Assembly: GCA_041627475.1 (NCBI GenBank)
Contig: JBFKQZ010000027.1
Span: 1-19,413, forward strand
DNA: 19,413 nt
Reading direction: 5' to 3'
Source of the DNA: JBFGFG01 sp041627475
GTDB lineage: Bacteria; Actinomycetota; Nitriliruptoria; Nitriliruptorales; Nitriliruptoraceae
The translations under genes and the position numbers were made by a program. Shown here one piece after another: positions 7,712 through 15,016 of the stretch. The first letter of the stretch is position 1. Each line of letters begins with the position of its first letter. Below the pieces are notes generated by a model. The model worked only from the letters and a program-made list of their open reading frames with translations. It did no database searches and was not told the origin of the DNA.

Positions 7712-8119
7712 TGTTCTTCCGGGTGGCCCGAGGGCCGGTCCGGAAAGTGCGGGTCCCCGCTGCGTCGGGTCCTCCGCGACCACCGCCCGGTGCAGGAGCA
7801 GTAGTCCTTGAGTGGTGTCCCGTCACGGGTGCCGGTGCGCGGCGCTGGGCCTTGCGGCCCGGAGCCGGACGTCGGTCCGGACGGTCGTACCTGGCGTTTC
7901 CTTCCTGAGCAGACCTCTCGGTCGAGCTCCAGGTCACGTTCGGCGGCCTGCTCCGGCGCCCCCACTCTCGCGGGACCGCCCTTGCGGGCCTCCACCTGTT
8001 CGCCGTCGAGGTCTACACCGGCCTCGGGGCGGCCGACCGAGGATCTCGCAGTTCAGTCCCGATCGGCAGGAGGAACTGTGGCACCTCGACCACCGGTTGT
8101 CGAGGGCTTCATAGAAACT

Positions 8120-8169
8120 CACAGACAAGTCACAGGACATCCACCGGTCACCCACAGGCTGTCCACAGG
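8120..8169. repeat. Five helically phased CACAGG elements, copy 1
   Basis: Elements CACAGA, CACAGG, CACCGG, CACAGG and CACAGG start at 8120, 8131, 8142, 8153 and 8164, exactly 11 bp apart. The last is CTGTCCACAGG, one mismatch from the actinobacterial DnaA box TTGTCCACA. The spacing puts all five on one face of the helix, like an iteron or low-affinity DnaA array. The same spacing is kept in the second long repeat. It lies 264 bp before the sigma factor start. The binding protein is unknown. Confidence 0.7.
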
Positions 8170-8433
8170 TTCTGCGCTGGCAGGCGCACACACGACTTGC
8201 AGAGCGCACGGCCGCACCGGCCGCGTGGCTGCCCGCTCGGGTTTGGTCCGGGGCCGGCGACGGGCAGGCCGAGGCGCCGACACGGGACGTCAAGGTGCGG
8301 GGTGCGCGCGCCGATGAGTGGTTGGGGAGCGCAACGAGTCCGGATTCGTGTCAACCGGACCGGCGAGCAGATTGTTGTTCCTGACAGGACCCCCCGGCAG
8401 CACCTTGACCACCAACGCGCACAGCGAGGCAGC

Positions 8434-8958
8434 ATGACGTTCGAGGACGCCTTCCGGGCCCACTACCGCGACGTCGTCGCATCGTCGTGGGCCATCTGCC
8501 GTGACCGGCAGGTGGCCGAGGAGCTGGCACAGGAGGCCTTCTCCCGCGCCTACCGACGATGGCGACGACTGACCGACGGCGGCTACGCCGTGCCATGGCT
8601 GCACCGCGTGGTCATGAACCTGACGCTGAACCACGTCCGGCGCCGGCAGCGGGGCTCGTTCCTCGAACGGCTCCACACCCCGCGGGCCGTCGAGCCGCCG
8701 GTCGCCGTCGGCGGTGACGAGTGGCTCGTCACGACGCTCCGGCGCCTGCCGGAGCGACAGCGGGAAGCCGTCTTCCTGCGCTACGTCGCCGACCTCGACG
8801 TCGCCCAGGTCGCCGCCCTCATGGGCTGCTCGGAGGGGTCGGTCAAGACCCACAGCAAGCGCGGGCTGGACCACCTCCGGGAGGTCCTGCCAGCCCAGAC
8901 CGCTGGCTCCACCGTCCAGTTCGCCGCAACGACACAGGAATCCCCATGGACTCGCTGA
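8434..8958 (+). CDS. ECF-type RNA polymerase sigma factor (SigE-like family)
   Basis: A 174-residue group IV sigma factor that would direct RNA polymerase to a small regulon. Region 2 spans about residues 5-70 (FEDAFRAHYRDVV, then RQVAEELAQEAFSRAYRRW, then WLHRVVMNLTLNHVRRRQR). Region 4 spans about 98-150 (LRRLPERQREAVFLRYVADLDVAQVAALMG, then EGSVKTHSKRGLDHLRE) with its helix-turn-helix. It resembles the SigE/SCO-type ECF factors of actinobacteria. ATG 8434 has GAGG about 5 nt upstream and places region 2 at the N-terminus; the frame is open further upstream but that part is not sigma-like. The stop overlaps the next gene by 13 bp. The 246 bp between the repeat and the start should hold the promoter, but I could not identify its hexamers. 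Confidence 0.93.
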   Translation: MTFEDAFRAHYRDVVASSWAICRDRQVAEELAQEAFSRAYRRWRRLTDGGYAVPWLHRVVMNLTLNHVRRRQRGSFLERLHTPRAVEPPVAVGGDEWLVTTLRRLPERQREAVFLRYVADLDVAQVAALMGCSEGSVKTHSKRGLDHLREVLPAQTAGSTVQFAATTQESPWTR

Positions 8959-10169
8959 TCGATCGTCTCCAGCAGCAGACCGACGGGCTGGACGCCACCG
9001 GTCTCGACCCGGCACCGCACCTCGCGGGTGTCGTGCGACGAGGGCGACGCCACCGCGCCATGGCGACGAGCCTCGGCGCGCTCGGCACGACCCTCGTCCT
9101 GGCCGGCACCGCGGTCGCGGTCCCGTTCGTCGCCGAGCTGCTCGACGGGCCCACCCAGCCGACCGTCGCGGCGACCCCGGACGGCGAGCCCGTCGACGAG
9201 GTCCCCGAGCCGGCGCCCGACGAGAAGCCGGTCGTGGTCGAGGAGGAGCCCGAGCCGAAGGCGCTGGAGGCACCCGCGCCCGCGCCGTCCGAGGAGACCG
9301 CCACGATCGACACGGTCGCCCCGGCCCTCGAGGTGCTCGAGCCGGCCGACGGTGCCACGGTGACGAGCTCGAAGGTGACCTTCGCCGGCACCACGGAGCC
9401 GGGCTCGAAGGTCGTCGTCGGCGAGTGGGAGGCAAGTGTCGACGCCGACGGGAAGTGGTCGATCCTCCTCATCGCTGCCGAGGGGCTGAACACGGTCACC
9501 TTCTCGGCGACCGACGCGGCGGGCAACACGACGACCACCACCTCGTCGGTCCGCTACGAGCCGCCCAAGGAGCAGGCGAAGGCGGAGCCGAAGGAGACCA
9601 CCAAGAAGGAGGAGCCGAAGGAGCAGCCCGCCGACACCACGCTCACCGCCGAGCAGAAGTCGTCGCTCCTCACCGCGGCCCCGCACAAGAACCTGTACTG
9701 GGGGACCGCGGCGCCGGGTGCCAAGGTCGCGGTGGTGAGCGAGTACGGCGTGAACTACGCCTGGGCAGGTGACAGCGGGCAGTGGGAGGTCTGGGTCGAC
9801 TTCGACCCGCCCGGTGGCGAGACGACCTTCCCGGTCACCGTGAAGCTCTACCACCAGCCCGACGTTCGCAGGACCTTCGAGCTGACGACCGTCGCCGAGG
9901 AGGTCGCCGCGTTCACCGCCGACCAGAAGTCCTCGACGGTCTCGGCCGCGAACCCGACCAACGTCTACTGCGGCACCGGCGAGCCGGGCCACGAGGTGTG
10001 GATCTGGACGGAGCAGCACGGGCAGTTCTGGACGACCATCGGCGGTGACGGCACCTGGGAGATCGCGGTCACCTTCACCGAGGTCGCACCGGGCGACGCC
10101 TTCGCGGTCAAGGCGAAGGACCTCACCTCCGGCGCCAAGCACTACTTCGAGGTCGCGGTCACCGAGTGA
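8946..10169 (+). CDS. Single-pass membrane protein with three Ig-like modules, probable anti-sigma or sensor partner
   Basis: A 407-residue protein. Residues 1-38 are cytoplasmic and end in an Arg cluster (RRGRRHR). Residues 39-63 form one transmembrane segment. Residues 68-120 are a Pro/Glu-rich stalk, and 121-203 an Ig-like module with APALEVLEPADGATV and DAAGNTTTT. A Lys/Glu linker (205-230) follows, then two related repeats at 232-318 and 322-407 that each begin TAxQKSS and share a G-x-W-E/W strand pattern. The 13-bp overlap with the sigma gene and the topology suggest an anti-sigma factor or surface sensor. No zinc-binding HxxxCxxC anti-sigma motif is present, so the short N-terminus would have to bind sigma another way. 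It ends just before the second repeat. Confidence 0.85.
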   Translation: MDSLIDRLQQQTDGLDATGLDPAPHLAGVVRRGRRHRAMATSLGALGTTLVLAGTAVAVPFVAELLDGPTQPTVAATPDGEPVDEVPEPAPDEKPVVVEEEPEPKALEAPAPAPSEETATIDTVAPALEVLEPADGATVTSSKVTFAGTTEPGSKVVVGEWEASVDADGKWSILLIAAEGLNTVTFSATDAAGNTTTTTSSVRYEPPKEQAKAEPKETTKKEEPKEQPADTTLTAEQKSSLLTAAPHKNLYWGTAAPGAKVAVVSEYGVNYAWAGDSGQWEVWVDFDPPGGETTFPVTVKLYHQPDVRRTFELTTVAEEVAAFTADQKSSTVSAANPTNVYCGTGEPGHEVWIWTEQHGQFWTTIGGDGTWEIAVTFTEVAPGDAFAVKAKDLTSGAKHYFEVAVTE

Positions 10170-10182
10170 CCCCGACAACGGC

Positions 10183-10217
10183 GGAACCCCGGCGCCCTTG
10201 CGGGCGGCCGGGGTTCC
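10183..10217 (+). terminator. Terminator-like hairpin after the Ig-domain gene
   Basis: GGAACCCCGGC pairs with GCCGGGGTTCC, and GCCC/GGGC closes a TTGC loop with a single bulged G, followed by AGTCCTTCC. The hairpin starts 14 bp after the stop. The base that differs from the copy at 7677-7711 (A to G on the 3' arm) adds a pair to the outer stem, consistent with maintenance of the structure. Confidence 0.72.
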
Positions 10218-10625
10218 AGTCCTTCCGGAGGTGGCCCGAGGGCCGGTCCGGAACGTGCGGGTCCCTACTGCGTCAGGGAGTCCGCGACCACCGCTCGGTG
10301 CAGGAGCAGCAGTCCTTCGGTGGTGTCCCGTCACGGGTGCCGGTGCGCGGCGCTGGGCCTTGCGGCCCGGAGCCGGACGTCGGTCCGGACGGTCGTACCT
10401 GGCGCTTCCTTCCTGAGCCGGCCCTTCGGCGTGGCTCCCGGTCACGTTCGGCGGCCTGCTCCGGCGCCCCCACTCTCGCGGGACCGCCCTTGCGGGCCTC
10501 CACCTGCGCCGTCGGGACCTACACCGGTCCCGGGGCGGCCGGCCGAGGATCTCGCAGTCACTTCCCGACCGGCGAGGAGAACGATGCCACGGCTCGAGGA
10601 GCCTGTCGAGGGGTCCGGGGCAACT

Positions 10626-10675
10626 CACAGGCAAGTCACAGGAGATCCACCGGTCACCCACAGGCTGTCCACAGG
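10626..10675. repeat. Five helically phased CACAGG elements, copy 2
   Basis: Elements start at 10626, 10637, 10648, 10659 and 10670, exactly 11 bp apart, with cores CACAGG, CACAGG, CACCGG, CACAGG and CACAGG. The deviant third element (CACCGG) is shared with copy 1. The array ends 200 bp before the DUF255 gene start. It may bind a protein in cooperative, same-face fashion; DnaA is one candidate because the final element reads CTGTCCACAGG. Confidence 0.7.
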
Positions 10676-10875
10676 ATCTGCCCCGGCAGGCGCGCGCGTG
10701 CACCGGAGAGCGCGCGCGGCCCCGACGTCGATCAGGCCTGCTCGAGGCAGACGCCACGCACGGCGTGCGGACGGACGGGCGGCGGTGGTGTGCGAGGTCC
10801 CTACCGTGCCCGGCGGGTCGTCGCTCGCCCCGACGAGCCGCCGGACGACCAGCCCGACGACCAGAAGGTGCTGCC

Positions 10876-12954
10876 GTGGCGAACCGCCTCGCAGATGCGA
10901 CCTCCCCCTACCTCCTCCAGCACGCCGACAACCCGGTCGACTGGTTCGAGTGGGGCGAGGACGCCTTCGCCGACGCACGCGAGCGGGACGTGCCGATCTT
11001 CCTCTCGGTCGGCTACTCGTCGTGCCACTGGTGCCACGTCATGGCGCACGAGTCGTTCGAGGACGACGAGGTCGCCGCGTACCTCAACCAGCACTTCACC
11101 AACGTCAAGGTCGACCGCGAGGAGCGGCCGGACGTCGACAGCGTCTACATGGCCGCGACCCAGGCGCTGACCGGCCGCGGCGGCTGGCCGATGAGCGTCT
11201 TCCTCGACCACGACGGTCGGCCGTTCCACGCCGGGACCTACTGGCCCCGGCGCCGACGCGGCGGGATGCCCGGCTTCCCCGACGTGCTGGCGGCCGTGGC
11301 CGGGGCGTGGCGCGAGCAACGGGACCGGGTCACCGACAGCGCCGCCGCGATCGCCGAGCAGCTCGAGCAGCGCATGCAGCAGGTCGCCGGCAGTGCCGGC
11401 GGCGAGCTGGACGAGGCGTTCCTCGCGCGCGCGGCCGCCGAGGTCGTCGGGACGTGGGACCGCGACCTGGGTGGGTTCGGACGGGCACCGAAGTTCCCGC
11501 AGGCGATGGCGATCGGGTTCCTGCTCGACCAGTACGTCGTGCACGGGGACGAGGAGGCGCTGGCTGCGGCGACCCACTCGCTGCGCGCGATGGTCCGCGG
11601 CGGGATCCACGACCAGCTGACCGGCGGGTTCGCCCGCTACAGCACCGACGCCCGCTGGCTGGTCCCGCACTTCGAGAAGATGCTCTACGACAACGCCCTG
11701 CTGCTCGGCGTGCTCGCCGACGCCGCCAGCCTCGTCCCCGACGACGAGCTGCTGGCGGAGGGGGCGCAGCGCACGGCGGCGGCCATCGACGACTGGTTCG
11801 AGCACGACAGCGGTGGCTTCATCGCCGCGACCGACGCGGACAGCGAGGGCGAGGAGGGTCGGTTCTTCGTCTTCGGCCACGGCGAGGCGGTCGAGGTGCT
11901 GCGCGACGCCGGCCTCGACGGGGAGCGCTGGACGGACTTCCTCGGCATCACGCCGGCCGGCAACTGGGAGGGCACCAACGTCCTCCACGAGCCGCACGAC
12001 CGCGCGGCGTTCCGCGCCGCGCACGGGCTCGACGACGCGACGTTCCGCCGCGAGCTGTTCGAGGCCCGCTCGGCGCTCGCGGGCGCGCGGGAGGAGCGTG
12101 TGCCCCCGGGGGCCGACGACAAGCTCATCGCGGGCTGGATCGGCATGGCCGTCCGCGCGTTCGTCACCGCGGGGGACCGGCTCGGGCGGCCGGAGCTGTA
12201 CGGCATCGCCGACACGGCGCTGCGCGCCGTGGAGACCCACCTCGTCGACGACGAGGGTCGGCTGCACCGCTCGTGGCGCGCGGGGCGTGCCGGTGCCGGC
12301 GGGTTCCTCGAGGACCACGCCGCGGTCGCCGACGCCGCGCTGGCGCTGGCCGAGCGCACCGGGGACCTGGAGCGCCTCGAGCTGGCCCGTCGCCTCGCGG
12401 AGCGGGCGGCGACGGCCTTCGCGGCACCTGACGGAGGGCTGTTCACCACGGCCGAGGACGCAGAGGAGCTGTGGACGCGGCCGCGGGACGAGGGCGACAA
12501 CGCGGTGCCGAGCGGCACCGCCCTGCTCGCTGGCACGCTGCTGCGCCTGTCCGCGCTGACGGGCGACGGCGACCTGCGGGATCGCGCCGAGGGCCTGCTC
12601 GGGCGGACCACGACGATGGCGGCGCGCTGGCCCACCGGGTTCGGCCAGACACTGCGGGCCGTCCGCTGGGCCCTCGCCGAGCAGGTGGAGGTCGCCGTCG
12701 TGGGCCCACCCGGCCCGGCGCGCGACGCGCTGGTGGCCGCCGCGGTCGAACGCCCACGGCCCGGCCGGGTCACGTTCGTCGCCGACACCGACGAGCACGG
12801 GGAGGTGCCGGCGGACGTCGCCGAGCGGGTGCCGCTGCTGGCGGGACGGCGGGTCGTGGACGGTCGGCCGGCCGCGTACGTCTGCCGCAACTTCGCCTGT
12901 GAGCTGCCGGTGACCGAGGTGGCCGACCTCCGGGACCGGCTGGCCGCCTCGTAG
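10876..12954 (+). CDS. Thioredoxin-domain DUF255 protein (YyaL/SSP411-like)
   Basis: A 692-residue cytoplasmic protein of the widespread YyaL family. The N-terminal DUF255 domain (about 1-165) is thioredoxin-like, with NRLADATSPYLLQHADNPVDW and the signature SSCHWCHVM, giving the Cys50-His-Trp-Cys53 redox pair, then VKVDREERPDVD and GGWPMSVFL. The rest is an (alpha/alpha)6 barrel related to glycan epimerases and glycosidases, with GFGRAPKFPQ, HFEKMLYDNALL and DADSEGEEGRFF. Length matches the family at about 650-700. The substrate is unknown. GTG 10876 is chosen because the family begins at this point; AAGG lies about 8 nt upstream. Its downstream neighbour starts 29 bp later, so the two form an operon controlled from the region holding the second repeat. 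Confidence 0.93.
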   Translation: MANRLADATSPYLLQHADNPVDWFEWGEDAFADARERDVPIFLSVGYSSCHWCHVMAHESFEDDEVAAYLNQHFTNVKVDREERPDVDSVYMAATQALTGRGGWPMSVFLDHDGRPFHAGTYWPRRRRGGMPGFPDVLAAVAGAWREQRDRVTDSAAAIAEQLEQRMQQVAGSAGGELDEAFLARAAAEVVGTWDRDLGGFGRAPKFPQAMAIGFLLDQYVVHGDEEALAAATHSLRAMVRGGIHDQLTGGFARYSTDARWLVPHFEKMLYDNALLLGVLADAASLVPDDELLAEGAQRTAAAIDDWFEHDSGGFIAATDADSEGEEGRFFVFGHGEAVEVLRDAGLDGERWTDFLGITPAGNWEGTNVLHEPHDRAAFRAAHGLDDATFRRELFEARSALAGAREERVPPGADDKLIAGWIGMAVRAFVTAGDRLGRPELYGIADTALRAVETHLVDDEGRLHRSWRAGRAGAGGFLEDHAAVADAALALAERTGDLERLELARRLAERAATAFAAPDGGLFTTAEDAEELWTRPRDEGDNAVPSGTALLAGTLLRLSALTGDGDLRDRAEGLLGRTTTMAARWPTGFGQTLRAVRWALAEQVEVAVVGPPGPARDALVAAAVERPRPGRVTFVADTDEHGEVPADVAERVPLLAGRRVVDGRPAAYVCRNFACELPVTEVADLRDRLAAS

Positions 12955-12983
12955 GCTGACGTCGACCGGACACAGGAGCCTGC

Positions 12984-13970
12984 ATGGCCGTCGCGCCACC
13001 GTTCGACCGGATGCACGTGGTCGAGGACTTCGGTGAGCTCGACGAGGTCTGGGCCGGCACGCGCGTCGAGTGGCTGGAGGTGGCGGGCACGCGGACCCGG
13101 CTGCTGCGGCGGGACGGGGCCGAGGACGGTCCGCTGGTCCTGCTGGTGCACGGGTTGGGCGGCTCCGCACCGAACTGGCTCGAGGTCATGGCGCCGCTGA
13201 CCGCGATCGGGGACGTCGTCGCGGTCGACCTCCAGGGCTTCGGGGAGGCCGCGCCGCCGCGGCCGAACGCGCCGCGGCCGGTGGCCAACGCCAGGTTCCT
13301 GGCCACGCTGCTGCACGCGCTCGACCGCGGTCCGGCGGTCGTGGTCGGCAACTCGATGGGTGGGCTGGTGTCCACGCTGCTGGCCGGTGACCACCCGGAG
13401 CTGGTCGACCACCTGGTGCTGCTGTGCCCGGCCCTGCCGCCGTGGCTCCCGGGGGTGCGGCCCTCACGGTTCCAGATCAGCTCGTTCGGTCCCTTCCTGC
13501 TGCCGGGGGTCGGTCGGGTCCTGCAGCGTCGCCGCATCCGCCGGATGACGTTCGAGGAGCAGTACCGCGCGATGATGGAGGGGCTCGTGCCCGACCCCGA
13601 CCTCATCCCCGAGCGGATGGTCAACGTCGGCGTCGCCAACCTCGCCCGCCTGAAGGAGCTGCGCTGGCGTGGCGCGGCGTTCAGCGAGGCCACGACCGGG
13701 CTGTTCGAGCACCAGCTCGGCCCGGGCCGCTCGCGGACGCTCGCCGCGATGCGCCGGGTCACCGCCCCGACGCTGTACGTCCGGGGCCTCGACGACCCGC
13801 TGGTGCTCGACGCCACCACGGCGATGGTGCGGCGCGTCCGACCGGACTGGACGATCGAGGAGCCTGACGGGGTCGGTCATGTCCCGATGATCGAGGCGGC
13901 GGGCTGGACGGCCGACCGCATCGTCACGTTCGTCCGCGGTGCCACGGTGACGCAGCTGCGGGCAGGCTGA
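12984..13970 (+). CDS. Alpha/beta hydrolase
   Basis: A 328-residue alpha/beta hydrolase of unknown substrate. Seen: oxyanion HGLGGS (56-61), nucleophile elbow VGNSMGG with Ser124, GLDDPLV carrying the likely acid near residue 270, and VGHVPMIEAA carrying the catalytic His near residue 295. Together they give a full Ser-Asp-His triad. A lid region lies between residues about 150 and 250. There is no signal peptide, so it is probably cytoplasmic. ATG 12984 has AGGAG about 6 nt upstream. It follows the DUF255 gene by 29 bp and converges with the Fic gene with only 2 bp between stops. It could be an esterase, a lipase or a C-C hydrolase; the sequence does not decide. Confidence 0.9.
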   Translation: MAVAPPFDRMHVVEDFGELDEVWAGTRVEWLEVAGTRTRLLRRDGAEDGPLVLLVHGLGGSAPNWLEVMAPLTAIGDVVAVDLQGFGEAAPPRPNAPRPVANARFLATLLHALDRGPAVVVGNSMGGLVSTLLAGDHPELVDHLVLLCPALPPWLPGVRPSRFQISSFGPFLLPGVGRVLQRRRIRRMTFEEQYRAMMEGLVPDPDLIPERMVNVGVANLARLKELRWRGAAFSEATTGLFEHQLGPGRSRTLAAMRRVTAPTLYVRGLDDPLVLDATTAMVRRVRPDWTIEEPDGVGHVPMIEAAGWTADRIVTFVRGATVTQLRAG

Positions 13971-13972
13971 GG

Positions 13973-15016
13973 TCAGCCGGCGGTGGCCGGCGCACGCCAG
14001 CGCAGGCCGCGGGTGCCGAGCACCCGGTCGGCCAGGCCCGCGTCGAGGGCTGCCGCGAGACCGACGTCCTCACCGCCCGCGTCACGGTGGTCCTTCACCG
14101 TGAAGTCGCCACCGGCCCGGTCCGCGAGGAAGGCGACGGTGACGTGCGGCACGTCGACCTCCGGCGCCACGCCGTGCTCCCGGGCCGCGGTCCGCAGCGA
14201 CGCCACGACCGCTTCGGCCCAGCGCGCCACGAACACGGCCGGGTCGCCGAGCCGGCGGCTGCGTGCGACGTCGTCGAGGTAGCCGATGCTGTCCCGCAGG
14301 AGCTCGCGCTCGGGCTGGGTGATGCGGGCGACGTCCACCCCGGCGGCCGCCAGCTGCAGCCGGGCGGCGATGCGAGCGAGGCGACCGTTGGCGGCCTCGA
14401 AGGGGTGGATGTCGAGGACCTGGTGGTGCAGGACGCCGCTGACGACCACGGGGTGGGCGTCGCTGGCACGGACCCACGCGGCCGCGTCCTCCAGTCGCTG
14501 GGCGATCTCGGCAGGCGCGACCGGGAAGAACAGCACGCGGCCGATGCTCGCGTCGTGGACGGTCTGCTCGGTGCGGCGCGGTGCGCCGACCGTGCTCGGT
14601 GCGAGCAGCCCGTCGGTGACCCGGCCGTGGAGGGTCCGCAGTGCCGCGAGCGTGTCGTCGCGCAGCCGTGCTGCCAGGTCGTCGGCGTCCAGCCCCCGAC
14701 GCGCGCCGTGGTGCTCGACGGCCACCAGCACCTCGTCGGGTGCCTGCTCCAGGTCCTCGGTGCCGGCACGCAGCACCTCCAGCCAGCCGCCCCGGGCCGG
14801 GCCCGTGACCGTGCCGACCGGCAGGTCCTCCAGGGGTGGGGGCACGTCGGTCACCGGGGAGCCGTCGAGGCGCAGCGTCGCCACGGCGGCCTCGTCACGT
14901 GCACGTGCGACGGTCTCGTCGTCGGGGGTGAGGCGGGTGAGCACCGCCGCCCAGTGCTCGACCTCGCCGAGCAGCTGGTCGAGCCACGGCGAGGCGGGGA
15001 CGTCGAGGCTCCTCAT
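13973..15016 (-). CDS. Fic-family protein with altered active-site motif
   Basis: A 347-residue Fic-domain protein; the family transfers AMP or another nucleotide phosphate to target hydroxyls. The active-site motif is HPFEAANGRLAR (204-215). The catalytic His204, Asn210, Gly211, Arg212 and Arg215 fit HPFx(D/E)GNGRxxR, but the metal-binding acidic residue is Ala208 and the first Gly is Ala209. The N-terminal inhibitory-helix pattern (S/T)xxxE(G/N) appears as T47-LRL-D51-G52, with Asp for Glu. A C-terminal domain from about 290 is unassigned. ATG 15016 overlaps the phosphatase stop as ATGA, implying coupling; GTG 15022 is an alternative two codons longer. Fic membership is firm; activity is uncertain. 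Confidence 0.85.
   Translation of the reverse strand: MRSLDVPASPWLDQLLGEVEHWAAVLTRLTPDDETVARARDEAAVATLRLDGSPVTDVPPPLEDLPVGTVTGPARGGWLEVLRAGTEDLEQAPDEVLVAVEHHGARRGLDADDLAARLRDDTLAALRTLHGRVTDGLLAPSTVGAPRRTEQTVHDASIGRVLFFPVAPAEIAQRLEDAAAWVRASDAHPVVVSGVLHHQVLDIHPFEAANGRLARIAARLQLAAAGVDVARITQPERELLRDSIGYLDDVARSRRLGDPAVFVARWAEAVVASLRTAAREHGVAPEVDVPHVTVAFLADRAGGDFTVKDHRDAGGEDVGLAAALDAGLADRVLGTRGLRWRAPATAG

Larger units (their letters stand above)
7674..8187. repeat. Long imperfect direct repeat, copy 1 (noncoding, hairpin-rich)
   Basis: About 514 bp closely resembling 10180-10692. Segments 7813-7896 (84 nt) and 7932-7998 (67 nt) are identical to the other copy, while the intervening and flanking parts differ by substitutions and small indels. 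Stem-loops include the terminator at 7677-7711, CCGGAC/GTCCGG around GTCG, GGGCC/GGCCC around TTGC near 7847-7860, and GCCC/GGGC around TTGC near 7977-7988. The indels shift every long open frame between the copies, which argues against a shared protein. It fills most of the 774-bp gap between alaX and the sigma factor gene. It could be a structured RNA, a regulatory element or a dispersed genomic repeat. Confidence 0.85.
10180..10692. repeat. Long imperfect direct repeat, copy 2
   Basis: About 513 bp, partner of 7674-8187, same orientation, 2,506 bp away. Identical blocks lie at 10321-10404 and 10440-10506. The gene pair between the copies forms a cassette that homologous recombination could delete or amplify. 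This copy occupies most of the 706-bp gap between the Ig-domain gene and the DUF255 gene. The remaining 183 bp before that gene shows no clear promoter. Conservation of the hairpin blocks and of the phased array, against drift elsewhere, suggests selection on DNA or RNA structure. Confidence 0.85.

Noticed and set aside
7812..8114. Possible small protein starting MVSRHGCRCAALG in repeat copy 1, with a match at 10320
   Set aside because: The similarity ends where indels shift the frame between copies, and there is no ribosome binding site. The identity follows DNA blocks, not codons.
8120..8169. CRISPR array
   Set aside because: Units of 11 bp with no separate spacers and no cas genes do not fit CRISPR.
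7674..10692. Composite transposon or insertion sequence pair
   Set aside because: The repeats carry no transposase and no clear terminal inverted repeats, and I saw no target-site duplication.
8781..10757. 658-codon open frame on the minus strand
   Set aside because: It is antisense to the sigma/Ig-domain genes and the second repeat, has Arg/Gly/Val low-complexity composition, and shows no family motif. High GC content produces such frames.
10801..13170. 789-codon open frame on the minus strand
   Set aside because: Antisense to the DUF255 gene, which has clear motifs and codon bias; this frame has none.
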